Below, piece by piece: positions 29,766 through 40,770 of a stretch of DNA of 64,000 nucleotides. Location of the stretch: NCBI GenBank assembly GCA_949825045.1, contig OX463806.1, positions 39,332,208-39,396,207 on the forward strand, in the 5' to 3' direction. Position 1 is the stretch's first letter, and each line of letters starts with the position of its first letter. The stretch is from Argyresthia goedartella. Lineage: Eukaryota > Arthropoda > Insecta > Lepidoptera > Argyresthiidae. The notes below the pieces were generated by a model. The model was not told the origin of the DNA. It searched no databases and saw only the letters and a program-made list of their open reading frames with translations. The position numbers and the translations under genes were made by a program.

Positions 29766-31285
29766 CTGAACAGTTTCATGTTTCACGGTGAACAATATTA
29801 TGCTACGAACGTTGTGTTTGATTAATAATTTTCGCAATGTTTAAACTATACCCATTATAATTTCACGATATGGAAAATCCTCGGGGAAGGGCGGGGCTTG
29901 GGTGTTTAAGCCTATGAATCTGAAAGGTAGTTTAAACATCCAGAACGTAAGTTGAGATAATATATTTTCTTTCTGGGAGGTTAGACTTTTGTATGATTCT
30001 CAAAAAATACTTGACCCATGAAGGTGAAAATTAGCAAATGGCAACGTCATTTTAGAAATTTCCCAAAGTAGAGAAATTTTGAATGAGATTGTATGAACTC
30101 CAAATACTTCTTGACCTGTGAATCTGATCGGCAGGTAGTTAGTAGTTTCAACGTTTTCAGGGATGCTGTGGTTATCAGATAAATATATAGTCAAGTGTTA
30201 TAAAAAATATATTCGACTATCAAGAACGACTAGCACTTGGCTATTTTTACGCGATTCCACGCGGGTGAAGCCGCGGGCAACGGCGTCTTGACTTAACAAT
30301 AACGTAAAATAGCGTCACGCCTTTTCCCATACGGGGTGGCACAGGCACAATTGTGCCCACGTTTAGCCAGTAACTCAACACTCCACTATGCGTGAGGGGC
30401 TAGCCAAAAGTATACTGTGGAAAATGTCTGCTAGCCATTCAACATTGAAAATACCTAAATAATATTTAAATTCAGACCCAAGGAAAATCGTGCCTAAATA
30501 GTATTTGGAAAATGAAAAATAACCAAAACATATTCAATTACATTCATTATTTCCTATTTTATCACAAAACATACAAAATATTCGAAATACCCTTATTTTG
30601 CTTGCCACAGTGCTTCAATCAGTCGGGCCACACCTCTTTTGTAGCACGCACATTTTTTTAGGGGTATAGAAGCCTATAAGGCTTAATTATTTGAAGATTT
30701 TCGAGGTGGCTTTCTCCTCTAAAACTTCCTGTCGGTAGTCCGACGACGGTAAGATTGGAGCTGCCCGAGGGACAATATATACCCGATAATTTAGCAGGTT
30801 CAACTTTTCTTTTAGAGTGATAATTTTTCCACCCAAAAAATTATTCGTCGATATCCAAACTTCGCTTGGTGCTGCCAGTACTTCTTGGCTCTGGTAGCTC
30901 TAATACTAAGCAGAGCTTTCAAGCTTTGTCCGGTACTTCGACAATAAGCACCAAGCATCAGGAGGCCTAATACCAACTTTTATAGCAGGACCTAAACTGA
31001 ACTGCCCCGCTTTTTCGTACTATGAGCAACAATTAGCAGGCCTGCAAAAGGACTGATTAAGTTTCCGCTTAAAAACCGTTCACCTTTTTTTGTATAGACT
31101 TTTCGTACTATGAAACTATATTTGACAGCAAATGGTTTTTTGCACGTCTGTTATGTCAAATTAGACGATCTTGAAAAAACTAGTAGATATTAGCCTAAAC
31201 AACAATGTTTTGTAATTTATAGTGGTTTTTGTAGATTACTCGTAAATTTTCGAGTGTTTTAGATGAGTGAATCGCCACCATTGTC
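29766..31285. other. fry intron with one repeat copy
   Basis: Holds the 'ttttcccatacggggtggca' repeat at 30310-30400. The remainder, including a 'ttttcgtactatgagcaac/ttttcgtactatgaaac' pair at 31010-31115, is unassigned. Confidence 0.5.
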
Positions 31286-31346
31286 TACGAGTTAAAACAG
31301 TTCCGATGATGAGGCACATTATTCAACCTTCAACCGCAAACGCAAC

Positions 31347-31625
31347 TTGAACGAAATAGGTTCACATGAAGTGGGTCAAATGTGGAATGTCATCAAGCTC
31401 AGTCAGGAATTAGGTACGCGGCAGCAATGCGTGGCATTTGCGGAAGATCAAGGCCTCACTGAGAAGATTAAATTGCGTCGTATTTACCGTAAGCCGATGA
31501 CAGTTGCCAACCATACAAGCAGAACCATTGGCTCCTTTGTTTGTATCAAAGGATGCTATAAGGGCAATATCTGCATAGCAAGAGCGAAAGGGACTTGGTA
31601 TAAACATGACCTATCTATATATATA
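31347..31625 (+). pseudogene. Merlin-like transposase, N-terminal part
   Basis: Encodes WNVIKLSQELGTRQQCVAFA, EDQGLTEKIKLRR, then GSFVCIKGCYKGNICIARAK and GTWYKHDLS. This order (helical start, a Cys-containing ribbon, then a 'vr-kGTWFe' motif) is typical of the N-terminus of Merlin/IS1016-type transposases. Some Cys residues of the zinc ribbon are replaced (Arg-Arg-Ile-Tyr where Cys-x2-Cys is expected). Ends where the maT TIR starts. Confidence 0.72.
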
Positions 31626-32878
31626 CATAGTCAGGTCATAAGTTCTGTCACATGTGCAATATGAAATAATTTAGACATGTTTATTATTTATGTAAAACAT
31701 AGATTCTTATGGTAATAAAGTTTATTCAAAATGACCCCCGCGATTTTGAATACAGGCCTTTATTCTGCGCGGCCAGTCGTCTATCGCAGCACGAACGAGG
31801 TCCATGTCAATATCGGCGGCTGCCTTAATCAAGGATGCCTTGAGTGACTCCAAATCATTATGAGGCTTTGAGCAGGCCTTTTCCTCCAATTGTTGCCATA
31901 TCTTGTAATCTAACGGACTCAAATCTGGACTGGAGGACGGCCAGTCTTCGTGCCGGATGAAGTCGATTTCACGCGCCGCCAGCCAGTCTTGTGTGCTTTT
32001 CGCTCTATGAGCTGGCGCAGAATCTTGTTGGAATACCCAGTGCCTGTTATTAAACATGGTATGAGAAACAGGTTCCACAAGGTTCTTGAGGACTGTATTT
32101 TGATACACAACTGCATTCGTTTTTACGCCTTTCTCACAAAAATGTACCTCAGTTAAGCCCCAATAAGAGACTCCCAACCAAACCATGAGCGAGGATGGAA
32201 AATGACCTCGTTGGACACGCGGAATACGGTTGCTCGCTTCTTCACTGCTGTGTGCGTACACCTTATCATTTTGTTTGTTGTAGCTCTCTTCCAGAATTTC
32301 CCGATGCTTTATTCCCGCGTACCGCTTCAACAAAGCGCGGAATCTCTTCAGTCTCAGGTCCATTAAACGAGCGTCCAAACGATGTCCTGTTTTTCTTCGA
32401 TATGCCCTAAGCCCTAAGTCTTCATTTAACACCCTTTTCACCGTGGTCCTGCTTAACCCCATCTGAAGGGCCAACAGTTTCTGCTTACGTATGGGATTTC
32501 TTTGAATTCGCGCCTTCACAGCTTTTATCACTGCTGGAGTCCTAACAGAGCGAGGGCGACCACTTCTTGACCTGTCATCTACACTAGAGTCTTCATTGTA
32601 TCGTTTTATGGTACGATAAACGAATCTTTTGGTTATATTCAAATTTTTCAGTAAGTCGAAAATCTGAATTGGCGCGTAACCGCAACGATGTAACGCAATA
32701 ACTGCGACACGGTCTTCTTTAAGTATCCACTCCATATTTAAAAATGAGGAAAATTCTAAAAAGTACACATTTTTATTTTCATGAAAAATTCGAAATTCGA
32801 ATTCAATAAACTTTTTTGTGGCCAGCGTTCTAAATTTAAAAGTTTTTATTGTGTGACAGAACTTATGACCTGACTGTG
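31626..32878 (-). mobile_element. maT-type (DD37D) mariner, complete with TIRs and TA duplication
   Basis: A 1253 bp element with 27 bp inverted ends (31626-31652 and 32852-32878) that differ at one position; each begins CA(T/C)AGTCAGGTCATAAG. TA dinucleotides flank both ends (31624-31625, 32879-32880), as expected for the Tc1/mariner class. Its transposase is on the minus strand. The insertion splits the Merlin-like transposase. Confidence 0.95.
31722..32735 (-). pseudogene. maT-type transposase with the first catalytic Asp deleted
   Basis: Open minus-strand frame of 337 residues from the ATG at 32735 (MEWILKEDRVAVIAL). An HTH pair occupies residues 1-110, with DDRSRSGRPRSVRTP as the GRPR-like linker. 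The catalytic core keeps the second Asp (VFQQDSAPAH) and the third (SPDLSPLDYK), with 37 residues between them, hence DD37D. The first one is missing: after KHREIL the text runs straight to EESYNKQN, whereas relatives have an FTDEKIF block there. The loss is in frame (about nine residues), so the frame stays open but the enzyme cannot cut DNA. The element may still move if a relative supplies transposase. Confidence 0.9.
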
Positions 32879-32889
32879 TATATGTAGCG

Positions 32890-33130
32890 ATTAATGCCCA
32901 CGGTATTCTATCACATGTATTGTTTCGCTCATAGGTTAGACCACACGCAAGTAATGTGGGAGGACTTCACGAGGACTGATGATCAGTGTTTGTCCTGCAG
33001 AACAGTCATGGACTGGAACAGCTTTTGTCCGGAAGTGATGGTGCGGTACCAATTGCACAAACATGAAACGAAGCGAACAATTGGCGGCCGGGGGCAAGAT
33101 TGTTCAACTGAATGAAAGCAAATTTAGCAA
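32890..33130 (+). pseudogene. Merlin-like transposase, middle part
   Basis: Encodes MPTVFYHMYCFAHRLDHTQV, then WEDFTRTDDQCLSCRTVMDW and NSFCPEVM, the helix-turn-helix part that precedes the DDE core in Merlin transposases. After a frameshift at about 33090 the text GKIVQLNESKFSKRKYNKG matches the first catalytic block; the expected Asp (IDESKFGKRKY) is Asn. The frame then runs into a hairpin. Confidence 0.78.
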
Positions 33131-33133
33131 GAG

Positions 33134-33206
33134 GAAATATAACAAAGGTGAGCATCTCATGTCACAGAATGTCTGTGACATGATATGATCACCTTTGTTA
33201 TATTTC
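33134..33206. repeat. 73 bp hairpin inside the Merlin remnant
   Basis: Arms of 35 bases (33134-33168 and 33172-33206), two mismatches, 3-base loop. The left arm is transposase coding sequence (the KYNKG part), so the right arm is an inverted copy of coding sequence, as expected from a template switch or fold-back repair. Confidence 0.92.
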
Positions 33207-33488
33207 ACTTCCTGTTTGAAATTAAAGGTTCACTCATTATAGCAGAACCGAGAGCCGAAGCGAAGCGGAGCGGAGCGAGGTGACCCCTAGTCTGACACCA
33301 GTTAACAATTACGTACTTGCTAATGAATCACCTAGGTAATCAGAATTATTAAGATTATTGTAACATTTAATAGAATGTATTGTTGGTTAATATAGATGAA
33401 TCGGGGGGCATGTGTTAGGGATTATTGAAGACGGGAGTGAAGACCTACGCTTAGAAGTTGCCTAGAACACGTTAGGTCAGCTGAGGTC

Positions 33489-33707
33489 GTGGTACCACTG
33501 ATTCAAAAGCATGTGGAAGTAGGTTCAACAATCCATACAGATTTCTGGAGGGAGTTTGATTGTCAGGGTAATTATGGATATATCCATAAAAGGGTAAACT
33601 ATAGTGACCCAGTGAGGCCATGTACCGGAAATCCGACCATGGATTCAGATTACGAAGGCAGAAAGGCATTCAGGCTATGTGTGGCCGACTTACACGGGAA
33701 AGTTTAA
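33489..33707 (+). pseudogene. Merlin-like transposase, C-terminal part
   Basis: Encodes VPLIQKHVEVGSTIHTDFWR and EFDCQGNYGYIHKRVNYSDP, the second catalytic block of Merlin/IS1016 (the Asp in 'IHTD' is kept). The next part (GNPTMDSDYEGRKAFRL) has lost the expected third block. The region 33210-33488 does not code for the connecting residues, so it was replaced or deleted. Confidence 0.78.
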
Positions 33708-33719
33708 TGCAATTAATTA

Positions 33720-34116
33720 ATTCAGTATGCGGAATCTATTCTAATTAATTAAATAACATAGTGGCGAATTTGTGAACTCAGTTTGCGCACACTACCTATA
33801 CACATAAAATGATCTTTTCCTATTTCCCAGAGTAGAAGTACATTAGGACACAGAAATATAGTCGGGTAACGTAATAACGTATTATGTAGGTCGGCCCATC
33901 TCATTCCAATCTTAGGCCTTCGTGTCCTATTTTACGCTTTACGCGACGTCTGACGTCCTCGAGGGTGCCAAGTTACCGTTGTGTGTTTCTATAGTAAATA
34001 AACAACGTGACACGGTGTACGAGCTGCAAGCGACCTTCGGCATAAATAGGAGACGGCCTACGGCGTAGAGAAGTGTTGTGACTTGTGACGTGCGCATGGC
34101 GGCTGGGTGGTGGTAC
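33720..34116. other. fry intron, unassigned
   Basis: About 400 bases between the Merlin remnant and the exon. Nothing recognised. Confidence 0.5.
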
Positions 34117-34250
34117 CTGCATGTAGCACAGCGGGTTGGCCGGCGGCACGTTCGGATCCACCAGCTCGATGTTGACCAGCCACGGCAGCAGGTAGTGCAG
34201 CAACAGCTGACGAACCTCGGTCCGAGCGGTTTGGAAGCGCGCGGTTATCT
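34117..34250 (-). CDS. fry: Furry exon: [20 protein letters not shown] segment
   Basis: Minus-strand exon of 134 bp, starting with 2 bases of a split codon (phase 1 before it) and ending in phase 0. Acceptor CCCGCAG before AG-ATA at 34250; donor GTACCA after CAG at 34117. Encodes [20 protein letters not shown] and then [20 protein letters not shown] with CYMQ, a hallmark block of Furry. Joins with MPMFS upstream and YYTPE downstream. Confidence 0.96.
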
Positions 34251-34820
34251 CTGCGGGGTGCAACCGAGTTTGAGAACGAGTTAAGTTATAGACACGTAAT
34301 TGACAAAACGGTATTTGTGATTGCATTCCAATAAATAACAACATGTCTGAAGTTGAAGGGTGGTGAACAAAATATATTAATATGCGCATATTAGATATTT
34401 TTGTGTAAACGAGGCATACATTTGCCTTTATTCTACAAACAATACACCCAGCCCTTTAAACTAGAGGATTGAAGTTTGTATGAGACTTCCGCAATTTTTT
34501 TATTCTAGAGGTCTTAAAATAGATATAGGGACTTCTTGTTATAAATAATAAAATACATATTTCAGGACTTACTAAATCACCCCCCCTCGCTTGAAATTAG
34601 GGGATGGAATTAAGCACGCGCAAAACGCCTAATGTGTACCAGCTGTGATTGATGATGAAGCAAATACATCGCGGGTATGCTAAAACCATACATACAAGTG
34701 AAGGGCTAAGTTTGAATAATGCTCTCATTGATATTGGGTCATCCACGCTCTCTTGTGGACAGGCTTATTTAGCACTCTCTAGGCTAGAGTGACTTATTTG
34801 CAAGGTGTTCACCTTATACT
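34251..34820. other. fry intron, unassigned
   Basis: AT-rich; no feature seen apart from a short cccccc run. Confidence 0.5.
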
Positions 34821-35000
34821 GACGACCTCTGTGGCGCAGCGGTTGTGGCTCTGCCTACCATGCGAGAGGTCCCGGGTTCGAAACCCGGCTGGGGGTAAAA
34901 AAAAAACAGGTCTTGGATGTTTATATGTGTGTGACGTCGCTGTTTCTGGTTCCCTCAACACAGGGTATCCTAGTGTGGCCTGCATGTAAATGTTTATGAT
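34821..35000 (+). mobile_element. tRNA-derived SINE, family B
   Basis: tRNA-like head with A-box-like 'gtggcgcagcggttg' and B-box 'gggttcgaaac' (near 34873), a short A-run, then the body ggtcttggatgtttatatgt, gtttctggttccctc and tagtgtggcctgcatgt. The downstream body sets it apart from a genuine tRNA gene. Shares only the gacgacc start with family A. Confidence 0.88.
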
Positions 35001-36735
35001 TTATACAAATATTGACTTTAGTAATATTAAATCACAACAGTCAGCTATATTTGACTAAGGTGTAGAGTTTGTGAAGTTAGGGCGTGTAGAGTTAGAAGCT
35101 TGGCTCTACATGAGATCTGATAAGTTTTTGACACTGCGAGCCATATGATCTCGTCCTGGCAACATTTTACATGAACAAATTTTGGTGGGATTACCGAGCA
35201 AAATTCTTATACAAATTCGCGACATATTTTTTTGCTATATGGGTATGATGTTCAGTTTTTTTAGGATACTGGAAACAAATTCAGGGTCAATTTTTCATTT
35301 CAAGATTGCGGATTTCAAATTGCGAAGCGTGCGAATGAGTTACCTTGTCGGTCAAAGGACTACCTGTTAATTTATATCTTCAAATTAAATCACTCATATA
35401 ATATCGATCGAACTTCACTTCAAGAAATTCGTTTGATTTTATGTAATAATTTCAATAAAACGTTCTGGTGGATTGCGGTGGCCTACAATACCTATAAAAT
35501 AAACTGCTCGATAAAATTCATAATAATTTAATGACAATTGCGGGGATCTTCAATAAAATACAGTTATTTAAATATATTCATAATAAATCAATGAAATGTA
35601 CTGCTTTATTGCAGTCAATAAAATTCAATAATCCACACCGCCTTGTTGCAGTAATCAGTACTAGCAAATCCACTAAGCTCATTGAGATATGCCGTAATTG
35701 TAAGATAAAAAAAAAAACCATAAGGCGTAATGATGAAAAAATTATATGTAGTAGTTGTTATTATATGAGTGACAATAACAAAACTCCAGTCCTGTAAACT
35801 TTCAAAGGAGGATGTGCGTTTTGGTAGCCATATCCAATAACGATGAGCGATCAATCTTTTGAAATGTCTCTTTTATGCTATTTCGACATTTTCAAAAAAA
35901 ATACCGTTTATTTCGAGATATGCCCTAAAAACTCAGCAAGGGTTATACAGATAAACCGACAATTTTTAATTATTATTTTCATATTTTAGAGGTTGCCGAG
36001 ATAAACATAAACATATACATACATTGCTTCTGGCCCCACACCCACCAGGATACCTTGATTGTCTCGTGCGTGGGAAGCACAAACATCGACGTCACATACA
36101 TTTAAACATCTAAGACGCAGATCCTCATAGTATTGATTTAATCAGTTTATCACCTGTTTGGTGATGCAGGGAGGGATTAAATGGGAGAATGCGGCATGTT
36201 CTGTGAGATGAAAACATGGTGTTATCGCTGGATTATTGAAATTGAATTTCGTTTATTCAGCTGAATTGATTGAATATTATAATTGAATTGTAATTTAGTT
36301 GAAATGTATTTGAATTTGTAATTGTAACACGTAAATATACCATCGTGTATGTTTGTGTGGATCTAGCATAAGCTGTAATGTGAAAACTAAATTAAAATAT
36401 TACGTATAAATAAATAGCTTCAAACAATGCAGTAGTTTGGTTTTTAAATATAATTAACTAGAGTTATTATGTCAGGCGTATTCGCGGTCATTGTCGTGAG
36501 ATGTATTCTGGCCATAAGTGCCATATGTTGGTTTAAGTCTTGTATGAATAGGGCGTTAATTGTCACAGGAGACAGATTTTGTAGATGTTGTAGAATCTCG
36601 ATGTACACACAATTCTCAGCTTTGTTGATCCCGTGCCTTAATTCCAGGACAATTACTTGTAATTATTAGGTCAATGATCTATTTAATGTATGTAGATATG
36701 ATGCAGGTCATTGCCCTATGGTTTCGATACGTAGA
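35001..36735. other. fry intron, no gene identified
   Basis: AT-rich. A plus-strand frame of 88 codons at 35531-35797 contains two Cys-x2-Cys pairs (EICRNCKIKKK, CSSCYY) but no recognised domain. Nothing else is supported. Confidence 0.45.
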
Positions 36736-36739
36736 TAAT

Positions 36740-36965
36740 AGTAGTTTATGTGACTGCTACATAATGGAGGGCATTAATACTCGAGAGTGGGTTGATTGTC
36801 ATTGCTCTTGGCATTGATCATTGCTCTGCACTTGTTTAGCTTGCTCAGTAGTACAACTTCGCAGAAAAACTAGGGGCGGCACGCAGGCGGGCGCCGGCGT
36901 TCGAAATTTGAATGTCATAATATGTCAAAATATAAGATCAGGTAAGAAATGAGTTTTTACCAAGA
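36740..36965 (+). repeat. Interspersed repeat, second copy at 57086-57485
   Basis: Shared text: tagtttatgtgactgctaca, aatggagggcattaatact, cagaaaaactaggggcggca, cgcaggcgggcg(c/t)cggcg, then taagaaatgagtttttacca. This copy is shorter than the one at 57 kb, which has extra fold-back material inserted in it. Confidence 0.8.
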
Positions 36966-36999
36966 AGTGTATCATGAGATGAGAGGGAGTGTATCTTTG

Positions 37000-37709
37000 C
37001 GGCGTAACGTGTCGGCGTATTAGATTATGTACTCGTAGTCTACAGTCGGTTGGTTCATTTTAAGCATATCGTGTTACGATATTTTTCTTGAATATGAACC
37101 TCCGCTAAAAGGCGTTATATGCAAACACGTATAACCAGTAGTAAGGAGCTTAGAAGGGTGTACAAGTATAGGGAAAAGGTTGCCTATGACGACCCGTCAT
37201 GTCACCGCTAAAAGCGTTTTGCAAACTTTTGTCTTTATTCCATTTCATTCTCCCTTCAGCGTTCCGCCTTTGTGTAAAGCCTTGCAAAAGCACAATAAAT
37301 CCGAGATTTCATTACAAAACAGCTTAATGAAATATAAACTTAATCTCAAGGTAGAAATATCAAGCAGGTCTTTGGTTAATGAAGATACCTTTGAAGGGAG
37401 TTTAAATATATTCTATAGAACATTTATTCCTCAATAAATGTTGTCTTATTATTAATCAAGACTGCCTTTATATAGGTGTTGCCTTTAATAATAGAATCAC
37501 GCGGTTTTTAAACCGACCGACCCTTGCTTGAACACAGGCAAGCAGAATTTAATAGACCAGACACTGTCGTAACATTTCTAACAGTAATCTTTAGATACTA
37601 TGCTTTTGTTCGACTCCCAGTCTCTGAGGCGTCACGTGGCTCATAAAGGCAGCCTCCCATTCTTCTTCCATTGATTCTGTGCTCGACATTTTATCTAATT
37701 GCATCCATG
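37000..37709. other. fry intron, unassigned
   Basis: An 85-codon plus-strand frame at 37180-37437 has no recognised domain. No repeat noticed. Confidence 0.45.
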
Positions 37710-37846
37710 TATACCTCGCGCCACGTATTAAGAGCGCTGGGCGACGTTGGCGGGAATTGCTGCGCATTATTGTAGGTAGCGCAGGTATTGAAAAGCGACT
37801 ACTGCGCATTCAAGGCCACCTCTCATAACTCGTGGCGCGAGGTATA
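37710..37846. mobile_element. Small MITE-like element, 16 bp perfect inverted ends
   Basis: tatacctcgcgccacg (37710-37725) and cgtggcgcgaggtata (37831-37846) are exact reverse complements, 137 bp overall, with a GC-richer interior (gcgctgggcgacgttggcg) unlike the flanks. TA-containing ends suggest a TA-targeting class (inference). Confidence 0.75.
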
Positions 37847-38059
37847 ATGTATAATGATAGCAGTAGCTATGAAAATCGCTCCCTACGTTTATATTTCTTA
37901 AAGTCTATGATCGTTAGTGATCAAGATTAATAACTGAACAGCTTGTCTAGACGAGTTTTAACTTAACAACAGTATCGCCAATTAAGTTCAAGAAAGTATG
38001 AAGGGTCTTCTTAGAAGAAGTTTTTCATAATTTTATACATTAGGTAGTTTTCATAACGG

Positions 38060-38651
38060 CAGCAAAAAAAAACAATTTTTTTTTATTCTTTTGTTCAGTA
38101 AATACCTATTTACATAAGTTAGGAAACGTCTTTTTTGCCTCTTCTCTACATTGGACCACTGTGGGAGTAGAACGGCAAAGACTCCCACAGATTAGTTCTA
38201 AGCCTCTTTTAGATATAGGTTTTTTTAACTAGTCTGTATTACGTATATTATAAATAATACTTATTCTAAAATAAATAAACACAAAATTATTCAGCGAGGT
38301 CTGTGTTCAGTTAACACCATGCTCTCTTGTCATTTATGTAATCTTGAATATTGTAATATCCCTTTTTGGATGAAGTGTTTTTACATGGTTTTTAAATTGC
38401 TCAAGTGGCAATTTCAAAATCTTCAGAGGTATCCTGTTGTAGTAGAGAATGCATTGACTCAACTGGGTTGCAACTTTTCTGTGATTATTTTTTAGGTTAA
38501 CATTACTGTTATCGCTAATTTTGTAAAATGTTGAAAATCTTGCGAACATCCAACTAATGTTATAAATGTGAAAGGATGTTTGGATGTTTGTGTGTTTGTG
38601 TGTTTGTGGTTCAATCACAATAAAACGGCTGAATTGAATGACATTTAGCAC
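38060..38651 (-). mobile_element. 5'-truncated CR1-like LINE 3' end
   Basis: Minus strand: the C-terminus of ORF2 (LSQCILYYNRIPLKILKLPL, EQFKNHVKTL) matches the C-terminus of LINE copy A (YYNKVPTDIKNLPLDKFK). It is followed by a 3' UTR with the hairpin CTGTGGGAGT...ACTCCCACAG (38159-38190) and an A/T-rich end. The internal ORF is otherwise broken. Confidence 0.75.
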
Positions 38652-38659
38652 AGAGATAG

Positions 38660-40232
38660 TTTTTGAGCTAGATTAACATATAGGATATTTTCATACGTTA
38701 GCACCAGAAGGAGGGTAACGTTATCTCGGTAAATTATACTTCCTAGAAACAAGCAGATTAAGTTGCGGGCATCAGCTAATACCTTATATTTTCAAAAATA
38801 AATTGAGTTGCTCCAGTTAATATGTCAATTTCTTAAAAAAAATGTGTTAGGGAGTTTATTATATTGTATATTGTAAATAATGGATTTCTCGAAATGCTAT
38901 TTTCTATGAAGCAAAATTGTTTGAATATCCGCTGCTTTCGCCCACAACAAGATACCATGGGACATGACACTATGAAAGTATCTAAAATAGACTAGCCTTG
39001 TTGTAGACAACATCCATGTTTTGACTAATGTTCCTAACAGCGTATTAAGCCGCAGAACATAATCTACTAGCTAATCTTGGATTGTTAAACCTATAAAGGT
39101 TACAATATCCATAAGAAATGATCGTATCTACGTGTGATTATTGATATTGTTATCTTTGATTATAAGAAAACAGTTCTAAGTTACTCAAAGAAAGTTAAAT
39201 AATTAGTAACAAACTACATTTACGGTAAATTCAAAAATGATTATGTGGCAAGGCCTTTGGCTAAATCGAAAGACCAAACAAAAAAAAAGATATTTTTTTC
39301 AGCAAGCTAGCAAACCAAGGCATGATAGGAAAATGTATCATGAAAGAGTAGGCGGTGCAACATATCGTTTATATACGATAATTCTTTGTGATGGAAAACT
39401 GTAGTGTTTTTGACACATCTTAATATAATAGCTGTGACAACGTAACAAACTATGAGGGATGTGTGCCAATATCTTAAAACAACACAAAATAGTAATGAAA
39501 AATAAAATATCAATGTTTTATAACGATGAATAAAAAAGTAAATAACATCGACTCATCATCAATAATTGCGAGCTCTCAGTGTTTCGACGAACGCACGCAA
39601 GTTTAAGCCAGGAAAAATAAGCACAATTTCCTACAAAGCAAAACAGCTTTCTAGGAAATTGTGTTAGGAAGTGTATATATAGGCGAACTGCAATGTGTAT
39701 CAAAAAGCGAGCATAGCGAGGGTATAAACATTTTAATCTGTCCTTCGGCTACTTGGAAATGTTGCTTAATTGGAAAAATAAAGCGCTTAGAGTTGGTTCC
39801 TGCGATAGGGAGCGGTGCGGGAGCCGTGTGTTTAAATGGGTAACTTTCAGATCAAGTTTTTTCAATATCCATGACTAGGAGCTATAGACGGCCTGTCCAT
39901 TTGGCGCATGAGGACGCTTAAAAACAAAAACTTTTCGGTAATATTTCACCTAAAGTATCACGTTCGCGAGATAATTAGAAGTAAAGATAAATATGTAGTA
40001 ATAGTAGTAAGCGCTATTTGTCGGATTTAAAAAATAACCTGCTCTTAATGTATTGCATTACGTCATTATCATTACATACAACAACCGAGATACAGTGTTT
40101 TTAACCAGTTCGGTTGTCACTGATCCCCTCTCTATTCTACGCTGACAGATTTATTTCAATTTATTTATTTCATTGTGACATAGTGTAATTCAGTGTGTGA
40201 TCGCATTTGGTGTCAGTCGGCGTGGCACTGAC
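38660..40232. other. fry intron, no gene identified
   Basis: AT-rich; small frames at 39307-39843 on both strands have no domain I recognise. Confidence 0.5.
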
Positions 40233-40358
40233 CTGAGAACATCGGCATGGTGAGCTCGGGGTGCAGCTGCGACAGCTGCCGGGAGAGGTACAGCTGAGAG
40301 CGGCAGTAGGTAGTGCAGAGCAGGGCGTCCAGCGTGCCGCCGCGACCCCTCTCCGAGC
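40233..40358 (-). CDS. fry: Furry exon: SRQLSQLHPELTMPMFS segment
   Basis: Minus-strand exon of 126 bp. Acceptor TTCCCCCAG before GC-TCG at 40358; donor GTCAGT after CTCAG at 40233. The exon starts with 2 bases of a split codon and ends in phase 1. It encodes ERGRGGTLDALLCTTYC and RSQLYLSRQLSQLHPELTMP with MFS, a conserved Furry block that directly precedes the (E)ITARFQ segment of the next exon. Upstream exons (toward the N-terminus) were not found in the window. Confidence 0.95.
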
Positions 40359-40770
40359 CTGGGGGAAGGAAGATCACACTGTTACTACACCTATACAGGG
40401 TGGGACATTTCACAGGGCCAGTATGGCGAACTCAGAAACGATAAGACATGCGTGTTGCAAGGAACCATGACACTGATTTTGATGTAAACTAAAACTACAT
40501 CATGAGATTTTAGAAGATTAGATTTACAAATAAATGATTTGTCGTTATCGTACGACACTGAACATTTGAGACAAAGCTAAGAGTCTATATTGTATATTGA
40601 CGCATATGGTATGTCCCTTATTTTTAAAGCACCTATTGGCAGTACGGGCAATATGAAGCGGATCTTTTGTCACGCGGATGATTCAATCCGAACAGAATAG
40701 TTCTCCTATACCAACGAATTATCAGCGAGATAATACTTCAGGTCGCGCAGTGGGAGTTATTAGTTAGGTG

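Larger units (their letters stand above)
31290..33715 (+). mobile_element. Merlin/IS1016-like DNA transposon remnant, interrupted
   Basis: Three plus-strand pieces of one transposase lie in order: N-terminal zinc-binding-like part (31347-31625), middle (32890-33130) and C-terminal part (33489-33707). A complete maT-type mariner (31626-32878) separates the first two, and a hairpin plus unrelated sequence separates the last two. Terminal inverted repeats were not found, so the outer limits are approximate. Confidence 0.75.
9570..40358 (-). other. fry: Partial furry gene: six exons of the middle region
   Basis: Exons at 40358-40233, 34250-34117, 26057-25956, 12905-12771, 10215-10024 and 9658-9570, with a tentative one at 9941-9891. 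Their phases fit one another (phase 1 after the first, 0 after the next four, 2 at the end), and the encoded peptides follow the order I recall for insect Furry without a gap. Furry is a very large HEAT/ARM-type scaffold that activates Tricornered/NDR kinases and shapes wing hairs, bristles and dendrites. Introns here are 2.5 to 13 kb and packed with transposons. The upstream exons were not found between 40.4 and 64 kb, so the preceding intron is probably over 23 kb. Confidence 0.9.

Noticed and set aside
32195..32410. Plus-strand frames across the maT and mariner elements
   Set aside because: Antisense shadows of the transposase frames.
35531..35797. Cys-pair containing frame that might be a piggyBac C-terminus
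   Set aside because: Only two Cys-x2-Cys pairs match; spacing and neighbours do not support piggyBac, and no catalytic part is nearby.
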